NCBI GenBank assembly: GCA_900767075.1
Contig: CAAFXX010000244.1
Location: 1 to 21,321, forward strand
Origin: Bacteroidales bacterium
GTDB lineage: Bacteria; Bacteroidota; Bacteroidia; Bacteroidales; Muribaculaceae
Length of the DNA: 21,321 bases
Reading direction: 5' to 3'
Shown: positions 15,580-21,321 of the stretch, piece by piece
Position numbering within the stretch: the stretch's first letter is position 1
Layout: every line of letters starts with the position of its first letter
The notes under the pieces: generated by a model
What the model was told of the DNA's origin: nothing
Seen by the model: only the letters and a program-made list of their open reading frames with translations
Database searches by the model: none
Program-made: the position numbers and the translations under genes

Positions 15580-17490
15580 TTATTTCATCACTTTCTTGCC
15601 GTTCACGATGTAAACACCAGAGGGGAGGCTGTTGAGACCTTCGGCGTTATCAAGAACCTTGATTCCCTGGAGGTTGTAGACTGCATGGGCTGCGCCCTCG
15701 ACAGTTTCAATCTCGCTGACACCGGACTCAGTATTCTTCGTGATCGAGACTTTAGCATCGCTATCAACAGTAAATGCGAATACTCCATTCTCATCAGCCT
15801 CGACATTCTTGTCACCGACAGTCACGACAAGGGCAGGCAGTACAACGCGTGCACCCAGTGCGTCAGTAGGGATAATCTCAACCAATGTGCCGTCAAGTGC
15901 CTTGAGTTCGGCAGCTGTATCAACAATCTTGACTTTGTCTCTCAGAACCGAGAATGCATCTTTAACCTCCTCATCAATTGCAAAAGTCAATGTGTGGAGA
16001 TTAGGCTTGAATGTATTTTCGGGGGTTTCGTCCCATGCGGCCGAGTAAATTTTCAGTACACAATTGTCGCAGTCGGGAGTAAACGTGAACATTCCGGCAG
16101 CCTCTTCGTTCTGAAGTACGTCATCTATATAGAAGAAAGCGCTTCTATATTCATTATTGCCTGAATAATCATAAGGAGGATAAATAGTTATAGGGAACTC
16201 ATCTTCCTTAAATTCATATTCAGAATATCCTGTTCCTTCGACATTTATGCGAGCATAAGACTTTCCGGTCTGTAACATTACAGCAGGTTTACTATTGTAT
16301 AAAGTAAATTTAAGAGTCTTTGCAAGCTCTGAAGTAACAGTAATCACCGTTCCTTCTGTTACCTTGACAGGATACTCTCCTCTGTAATCCGATTCGACAT
16401 CCTCATCTCCGACTTTTACAGACTTTATGACTGAAGTATCGGTGCATGCTATTGTAATTGTAGGATTTTTAGAACCTACCTCCACTTCATTATCTCCATC
16501 ATGGATTTCTACAAGATTATTACGGTATCTGTCACCTTTGAACAGCTGCACGCGCGAGGCATCATCCACAATGACATGAGCTTTAATAGTTCCGTATTTT
16601 TCAGCTACTATCGAAACAGTAGTCGGCTCAATAACCAAGAATTCGAGACTTGAGTACAATCTCTCTTCCTTGCCGTTAATCATCACACTTTTAATGTCGA
16701 AATCCTCAGTATTACCAACAATAGTAACTTTCTGACCACACTTTACATTAAAACCGTTATTAAAATCAGTCACTTCTGCCTCATCTTCCTGATCACGGTT
16801 AACGAAGACTTGTGTAATACAACCTTCTCCACCTTCATTGTATGATATTGTCACTAATTCATCTTCATCAGGGAAATTAGCCAATACCTCAATTTCCATA
16901 TCCTGCTCCGGAACGAACTGGTAAGTACCGTAATTATTCTCAGTTATCAATTCTCCATTTTTTATGACTTTATATAACGGTTTGCTATAGGACTCGCCCC
17001 TAACAGAAAACACATTGTCAAGTTCTGGAATGAAATTCACGACATTATCACCAGCTTGAAGATTTTTCACTAATCCGGATTTCGTCAGATTAGCAACTAC
17101 TTTCTCAGGGTTATCGACTTTCAGCTTAAACGACCCAGTCTGAACATCCGAAAGTTTAGCGATAGTTACGTCGATTGCAAGATCTCCATTTACATTGATA
17201 CCGGATTGGAAATAAGAATCCTCCACACCATTAACCTTACACGACATGATTATATATCCATCTGTCGGATAAACATGAACTGTTCCATAAAGAGCACATT
17301 CAAATACAGTCTCAGTTCCTTTAACTTCAACCGGCTGGTCACTAACCCATACATTATCCACATATTCATCCTTCGTCACGGTCAATCCTTGTGAGTCATT
17401 GACCTTGACGGTCACCTTTTCGGCACTTGCGGGTACCATACAGGTCAGCAAGGCGATTAGTGCCATCAAATAAGAGTAAATCTTTTTCAT
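15580..17490 (-). CDS. Secreted protein of about six tandem beta-domain repeats with T9SS-like tail
   Basis: The 636-residue protein opens with a Sec signal ending ASA (about residue 23). I see about six degenerate repeats of 85-100 residues (roughly 25-112, 118-208, 211-298, 299-390, 391-490, 497-585). Each starts with a strand such as GTIKAHVIVDD or KTLKFTLYN, and most include a 'V.VGDE/INGKE...' turn and a closing 'V..GT.I.V..E' strand, as expected for small Ig/BACON-like sandwiches. The C-terminus AVYNLQGIKVL ... LPSGVYIVNGKKVMK (603-636) is a typical Bacteroidales T9SS type A-like tail. No catalytic motif is seen and I do not recognise a named family; an adhesive or binding role is a guess. 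It has its own consensus promoter and a leader of about 130 bases. Its DNA looks AT-richer than the operon genes upstream in the window. Confidence 0.85.
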   Translation of the reverse strand: MKKIYSYLMALIALLTCMVPASAEKVTVKVNDSQGLTVTKDEYVDNVWVSDQPVEVKGTETVFECALYGTVHVYPTDGYIIMSCKVNGVEDSYFQSGINVNGDLAIDVTIAKLSDVQTGSFKLKVDNPEKVVANLTKSGLVKNLQAGDNVVNFIPELDNVFSVRGESYSKPLYKVIKNGELITENNYGTYQFVPEQDMEIEVLANFPDEDELVTISYNEGGEGCITQVFVNRDQEDEAEVTDFNNGFNVKCGQKVTIVGNTEDFDIKSVMINGKEERLYSSLEFLVIEPTTVSIVAEKYGTIKAHVIVDDASRVQLFKGDRYRNNLVEIHDGDNEVEVGSKNPTITIACTDTSVIKSVKVGDEDVESDYRGEYPVKVTEGTVITVTSELAKTLKFTLYNSKPAVMLQTGKSYARINVEGTGYSEYEFKEDEFPITIYPPYDYSGNNEYRSAFFYIDDVLQNEEAAGMFTFTPDCDNCVLKIYSAAWDETPENTFKPNLHTLTFAIDEEVKDAFSVLRDKVKIVDTAAELKALDGTLVEIIPTDALGARVVLPALVVTVGDKNVEADENGVFAFTVDSDAKVSITKNTESGVSEIETVEGAAHAVYNLQGIKVLDNAEGLNSLPSGVYIVNGKKVMK

Positions 17491-17629
17491 AAGCTGTTAA
17501 ATATTGATTATTAAACATTATCGACATTCGAAGACATCCTTGACGAGTTACTTAACTTTAGCCTTAATCGAATATACAGTATTTGAAAAGCAAAAGGAGC
17601 CCGACAGGATAAACAGGTATTGGAAAGCG

Positions 17630-17661
17630 CAAATTTACAAAACTTTTTTAATCTGCACAAA
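17630..17661 (-). promoter_or_regulatory. Bacteroidota promoter of the beta-repeat protein gene
   Basis: Read on the - strand: TTTG (17661-17658), a 20-base spacer and TAAATTTG (17637-17630), an exact match to TTTG-N19-21-TAnnTTTG. The predicted start is near 17625, giving a leader of about 130 bases. Confidence 0.75.
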
Positions 17662-17750
17662 ATTTTACACTTTTCACTTCATTTTTAACACTTTTCTCCG
17701 GCCTGAAAAGCTTTTTCATGTTTTTACAAATACCCGCGAGGTATAATCAC

Positions 17751-17779
17751 AAGAAAGGCGCGCCGTTACCGACGCGCCT
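17751..17779 (-). terminator. Probable terminator of gdhA
   Basis: AGGCGCG (17756-17762) pairs with CGCGCCT (17773-17779) across a 10-base loop. On the - strand the stem is followed by TTCTTG, a short T-rich tract, 28 bases past the gdhA stop. The stem is strong and the T tract weak. Confidence 0.6.
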
Positions 17780-17806
17780 CTATGAGCATTATTTTTGATT
17801 GTCTGA

Positions 17807-19144
17807 TTAGATGATGCCCTGAGCCATCATAGCGTCAGCCACCTTGAGGAAGCCTGCGATGTTGGCACCCTTCATGTAGTTGATGTAACCGTCGGGCTGT
17901 GTTCCGTGCTCTACGCATGCAGCGTGGATGTCGAACATGATCTCATGGAGCATGTCGTCAACCTTCTTGGCGCTCCACTGGAGGTGCTCTGCGTCCTGAG
18001 TCATTTCAAGACCTGAAACGGCAACACCGCCTGCGTTGACAGCCTTACCTGGTGCATAGGGCTTGCCGGCTGCGATGAATGCGTCGATAGCCTCGGGAGT
18101 ACATCCCATGTTCGATACTTCGGCGAGCATCAGAACATCGTTGGCGAGAAGCATCTTGGCGTCTTCACCGTTGAGCTCGTTCTGGGTTGCGCAAGGAAGT
18201 GCGATGTCAACTTTCTGCTCCCAAGGTTTCTTGCCGGCGAAGAATGTCGAGCCGGGGAACTTGTCGGCATAAGGAGCAACGATATCGTTGCCGCTTGCAC
18301 GGAGTTCGAGCATGTATGCGATCTTCTCGGCGTCGAGGCCTGCGGGATCATAGATGTAGCCGTCAGGACCGGAGATGGTGACTACCTTACCGCCGAGTTC
18401 TGTTGCCTTTGTAGCGGCGCCCCATGCCACGTTACCGAAGCCGGAGATGGCGATAGTCTTGCCCTTGATGTCTGTGCCGAGGTCCTTAAGCATCTGCTCT
18501 ACGAAATAGAGGGCGCCGAAGCCTGTAGCTTCCGGACGGATGCGGCTGCCACCGAATGAAAGGCCCTTGCCTGTGAATGTACCGGTGTTCTCGCGGGCGA
18601 GTTTCTTGTACATTCCGTACATGTAGCCGACTTCGCGGCCGCCTACGCCGATATCACCTGCGGGAACGTCGCGGTCAGGACCGAGGTTACGCCAGAGTTC
18701 GAGGATGAATGCCTGGCAGAAACGCATGATTTCGGCGTCGCTCTTGCCACGGGGGCTGAAATCGGAACCGCCTTTGCCACCGCCCATCGGAAGAGTGGTG
18801 AGTGCGTTTTTGAATGTCTGCTCGAAGCCGAGGAATTTAAGGATTGAGAGGTTGACCGAAGCGTGGAAACGGATACCGCCCTTGTAGGGGCCTATCGCGT
18901 TGTTGAACTGCACGCGGTAGCCTATGTTGTTCTGAACTTCGCCCTTGTCGTCGACCCAGCTTACACGGAATGTGAAGATGCGGTCAGGTTCGACCATGCG
19001 CTCGATGATTTTGGCTTTTTCATATTCAGGATGCTGGTTGTAGACGTCCTCCACACACATCAGCACTTCCTTTACAGCCTGGAGATATTCCTTCTCACCG
19101 GGGTGTTTTGCCTCCAGAGAGGCCATGATCTCATTGATGTTCAT
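17807..19144 (-). CDS. gdhA: NADP-type glutamate dehydrogenase
   Basis: The 445-residue hexameric enzyme of the cytosol makes glutamate from 2-oxoglutarate, ammonia and NADPH and is a main entry of ammonia in Bacteroidales. The sequence shows GPYKGGIRFH (85-94), the substrate-binding PMGGGKGG (119-126) with Lys124, PAGDIGVGGREVGYM (161-175), and the dinucleotide-binding GFGNVAWG (235-242). Length and all motifs are those of the standard small GDH; cofactor preference is inferred from similarity to NADP enzymes. It is transcribed alone, with a consensus promoter and a leader of about 80 bases containing a small GC-rich hairpin, and ends before a hairpin terminator. The ATG at 19144 gives the usual N-terminus. 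Confidence 0.96.
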   Translation of the reverse strand: MNINEIMASLEAKHPGEKEYLQAVKEVLMCVEDVYNQHPEYEKAKIIERMVEPDRIFTFRVSWVDDKGEVQNNIGYRVQFNNAIGPYKGGIRFHASVNLSILKFLGFEQTFKNALTTLPMGGGKGGSDFSPRGKSDAEIMRFCQAFILELWRNLGPDRDVPAGDIGVGGREVGYMYGMYKKLARENTGTFTGKGLSFGGSRIRPEATGFGALYFVEQMLKDLGTDIKGKTIAISGFGNVAWGAATKATELGGKVVTISGPDGYIYDPAGLDAEKIAYMLELRASGNDIVAPYADKFPGSTFFAGKKPWEQKVDIALPCATQNELNGEDAKMLLANDVLMLAEVSNMGCTPEAIDAFIAAGKPYAPGKAVNAGGVAVSGLEMTQDAEHLQWSAKKVDDMLHEIMFDIHAACVEHGTQPDGYINYMKGANIAGFLKVADAMMAQGII

Positions 19145-19196
19145 GTTGGTTGGTTTTTAGATTTATGGTTATTGCGTTTTGTTTTTCCGGTTATCA

Positions 19197-19213
19197 AGAC
19201 CCTTGGCGGGTCT
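19197..19213 (-). promoter_or_regulatory. Small hairpin in the gdhA leader
   Basis: AGACCC-TTGGC-GGGTCT is a perfect 6-bp GC-rich stem with a 5-base loop. It lies near the start of the predicted gdhA leader and has no T run on either side typical of a terminator. It may stabilise the message or do nothing. Confidence 0.4.
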
Positions 19214-19230
19214 CTTTCGTTGTTCTGTTG

Positions 19231-19262
19231 CAAACTTACAATCTTTTTTTAATTCCACCAAA
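19231..19262 (-). promoter_or_regulatory. Bacteroidota promoter of gdhA
   Basis: On the - strand TTTG (19262-19259), a 20-base spacer and TAAGTTTG (19238-19231) match the consensus exactly. Transcription should begin near 19226, about 80 bases before the gdhA ATG. Confidence 0.78.
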
Positions 19263-19421
19263 CGTTTTTCTAAAAATTTTTCATTATTCTCTCCACTTCA
19301 AACGCAATCGGCAAGACAACCGCTGACAAATTTTCATTCTGACCTGCATATTATTTCCTTTTGTCAATCCAACTCCCCCTCAAAACATCCAAACGAAACA
19401 TTAGACCCAATTTTACAAAAA

Positions 19422-19454
19422 TTTGGTAATATTTAATTATTTTGATTATCTTTG
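19422..19454 (+). promoter_or_regulatory. Bacteroidota promoter of the WG-repeat lipoprotein gene
   Basis: TTTG (19422-19425), a 21-base spacer and TATCTTTG (19447-19454) match the consensus. The leader before the ATG at 19489 would be about 30 bases and A/T-rich. Confidence 0.75.
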
Positions 19455-19488
19455 ACGAGTTAACCTATTAAATTTAAATAATCACATT

Positions 19489-21287
19489 ATGAAATTTAGA
19501 AAACCACTGACAGCAATCGCGCTTTCATCACTTGTCATCTCATTGGCTGCCTGCTCCGGAAGCGGAGGCAAAGACACTGTCGAACTGATGCCCGTTAAAA
19601 CCACCAAGACGGGCAACTGGAGTATGCTTTCATCAGACGGCACAATCGTTTATGACAGTGAATTCAAAAACAAACCCACTCCTTGCTTCAACGGAGTTTT
19701 TACCGTTGAGAACAGCAACGGGGGATATACACTCTACCGGGCAGACAGCAAGACACCTCAGGAAGTGCCGGGGTGCGACTCACTCATCTGTGCAGGACTG
19801 ATGTTTGAAGACCTGATGCCTGTGACATTCGCAGACAGCAGAATTACTCTCATCAATAAGAAAGGAGAAAAGAAAGTGGATCTTACGCCCAAGGACGGAA
19901 TGGAGATAGTGAGCAGTATGCCGTGTTTCAGATCCGGATTGCTTGGGGTGAAACTGGAAAACGACAAATGGGGATTTGTCAATAAGTCGGGTGAGCTTGT
20001 CATCAAGGCAAAATACGATATGATTTTGTCATTTCAGGATGAATACGGTCTTGTAGGCACTGAAGACGAAAAGGGCAACACCCATTTCGAAGTAATCAAT
20101 CCCAAGGGAGAAACCATATTCAAAATCAAGGACAAATACAAACTCTCCTCATTTTTCAACAAAGGGCACATTGTGGTCAAAGATGAAGAAAACCGTTATT
20201 CCATACTTGACGACAAGGGAGAAGCCACAAAGCTGCCTGATAAGGTTGACGAGATTTCCGGATTCAACGGCAAATATATAATCTTCAAGAACGACGACAA
20301 CCAGAAAGGTGTGGTCAATCTTGAGGGGGAAATTATCGTGCGCCCCAAATACCGCAATCTTGAATTCTGCACGGAAGAAACTTTCTGGGCACAGAAAGAC
20401 CGCGATTCAGAGTTCATCAAGCTTGACAAAAAAGGAGAGACAGTCCTGACTCTCGACTATAAGGAGATTACCGAAGAGATACCGGGGTTCGGTTTCTTCG
20501 CCAAGGATGGAGGAACCTACATTCTTATGGACAGCGAAGGGAAGATGCAGGGCAAAGAGGAATTCTATTCTTTCTCAACCGACTTCGCCTCTTTCGATCT
20601 AGTCAAAACCGATTATTTCGACTTCACAAGTACATCCAACCGCGTGGCTGACATGCTCACCGACAACGGAGTCTGCGGTTTGACTTTCGGACAAACTCCC
20701 GGACAAATCTTTAAAGACGAGACGGCATCATATACAAGTTCATACAACAAAATGCTCGAGGACAAGAAATCCGACGGTTACTTCGCGAATATAATTCCTA
20801 ATGCCGGATTCAACAAGATCCCGACCCGCTGGGGCGGTTCGGGATATGAATGGAATCCCGAAGCTCAATTCACCTATGCCATCATTGAAATAAACGCCCG
20901 ACGCAACATTTCAAAAGACAATTTCGACACCATGGTAAAAGCTATCGAGGCAAAAGGTTTCAAAATCATTAAAAGCGGGCAAGGTAATGACTCTTCTTTT
21001 CATATAACCCTTATGGAGAAAGGTAAAGAAGGAGTTCTTGTCCAGTACAAAGATAACTCCAGTCATATGCAAGTATTGCCATTTTCTGTAGCCTTGGATC
21101 CGGAAGCAATGCCAACACTGAAAGCCCAGATCACGAGCGACAATGCCTCTGAGGATTCATCTTCCGCTGAAACTGCTACAGCAGATGAGTCCGAGACCGA
21201 GGTCGCCGAAGAGGTTGCGGCTACCGCAGGTTCCGACAGCGATTTCCGCGCCTTGGTGACCGGAAAGAAACTCACCCCGCAGGACCT
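19489..21287 (+). CDS. WG-repeat lipoprotein, 3' end missing
   Basis: About 600 genuine residues are present. A lipoprotein signal (lipobox LAAC, Cys22) is followed by degenerate WG (KWG) repeats, each a beta hairpin: WSMLSSDGTIVYD (44-56), KWGFVNKSGELVIKAKYD (160-177), KGVVNLEGEIIVRPKYRNL (273-291) and others to about 350. A mixed alpha/beta segment (about 390-545) and an acidic Ser/Glu/Ala linker (549-585) follow. After Cys22 the sequence is SGSGGKD without the acidic stretch used for surface export in Bacteroides, so a periplasmic location is more likely. The reading frame runs on into adapter to a TAG at 21307-21309; the last six codons (DRKSVV) are artefact. The genuine end FRALVTGKKLTPQDL resembles the start of a YARHG domain, so the true protein probably continues. 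Function is unknown. Confidence 0.88.
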
Positions 21288-21321
21288 AGATCGGAAGAGC
21301 GTCGTGTAGGGAAAGAGTGTA
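21288..21321. other. Illumina TruSeq adapter, reverse complement (not biological)
   Basis: From AGATCGGAAGAGCGTCGTGT onward all 34 bases match the reverse complement of the TruSeq universal adapter, including the final A. It supplies a false stop codon to the lipoprotein gene. Confidence 0.98.

Larger units (their letters stand above)
17491..17806. other. Intergenic region: leader, promoter and gdhA terminator
   Basis: This 316-base stretch holds the A/T-rich leader of the beta-repeat gene (17491-17625 or so), its promoter (17630-17661) and the gdhA terminator (17756-17779). Two small inverted repeats lie upstream of the promoter: TGAAAA-GCT-TTTTCA at 17704-17718, and ATACC-CGCGA-GGTAT at 17730-17744. 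Either could be a regulator site, but both are short enough to be chance. I recognise no riboswitch or RNA gene in the leader. Confidence 0.6.
19145..19488. other. Divergent intergenic region between gdhA and the WG-repeat lipoprotein gene
   Basis: This 344-base AT-rich gap holds two outward promoters: gdhA's at 19231-19262 (- strand) and the lipoprotein's at 19422-19454 (+ strand). Between them, 19263-19421 contains A and T runs but no palindrome, small ORF or RNA gene that I can support. It is the natural place for nitrogen-responsive sites. Confidence 0.7.

Noticed and set aside
17540..19462. An 11-mer, TTGACGAGTTA, shared by the beta-repeat gene leader (17540-17550) and the WG-lipoprotein leader (19452-19462)
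   Set aside because: An 11-base match is expected many times by chance in 21 kb, and the two copies sit in different places relative to their promoters.
1..21321. CRISPR arrays, tRNA/rRNA genes, insertion sequences, phage or defence systems
   Set aside because: No spaced repeats, cloverleaf sequences, transposase or integrase frames, or defence-type domains were seen on either strand.

Overview
The window is one contig of a gut-type Bacteroidales bacterium, most likely of the Muribaculaceae or a near relative. The evidence is a GalT-like DUF4922 protein, a lipoprotein Omp85 of the TamL type, a FatA/B-like acyl-ACP thioesterase, secreted repeat proteins with T9SS-type C-terminal tails, and promoters of the Bacteroidota form TTTG-N19-21-TAnnTTTG without Shine-Dalgarno sites. 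No marker gene is present, so the family is an inference. Both ends are Illumina TruSeq adapter (1-20 and 21288-21321). True biological sequence is only 21-21287, and both outermost genes are cut by the contig ends.

Region 1 (21-9128, all + strand) is a tightly packed gene run. It holds the tail of a protein resembling xanthan lyase or golvesin-type amidases, a two-part family 2 glycosyltransferase with a very acidic tail, a DUF4922 protein with GalT/HIT-type nucleotidyl-transfer motifs, a SpoIID/LytB-domain protein without a signal peptide, and an AmpG-type muropeptide permease. The last three genes overlap each other by 20 and 4 bases and look translationally coupled. AmpG and SpoIID point to peptidoglycan turnover or salvage. 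The role of the GalT-like enzyme and the glycosyltransferase in it is open, and this is the best candidate here for an undescribed pathway. It is followed by tamL, a HAD phosphatase and an acyl-ACP thioesterase.

Region 2 (9129-11703, + strand) is a metal-homeostasis pair: a class PIB-2 Zn/Cd/Pb efflux ATPase with a His/Cys-rich N-terminus, then a Fur-family regulator. A perfect 6-1-6 palindrome lies in the ATPase promoter region. The ATPase terminator and the fur-family promoter occupy the same bases.

Region 3 (11704-17806, - strand) encodes two large secreted proteins with T9SS-like tails. One is a six-fold beta-repeat protein transcribed first from a consensus promoter. The other is a 1219-residue leucine-rich-repeat protein built from three copies of a composite module. 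Strong hairpins follow each gene.

Region 4 (17807-21287) has gdhA (NADP-type glutamate dehydrogenase) on the - strand and, divergent from it, a WG-repeat lipoprotein on the + strand, each with its own consensus promoter. I saw no tRNA, rRNA, CRISPR array, insertion sequence or phage gene.
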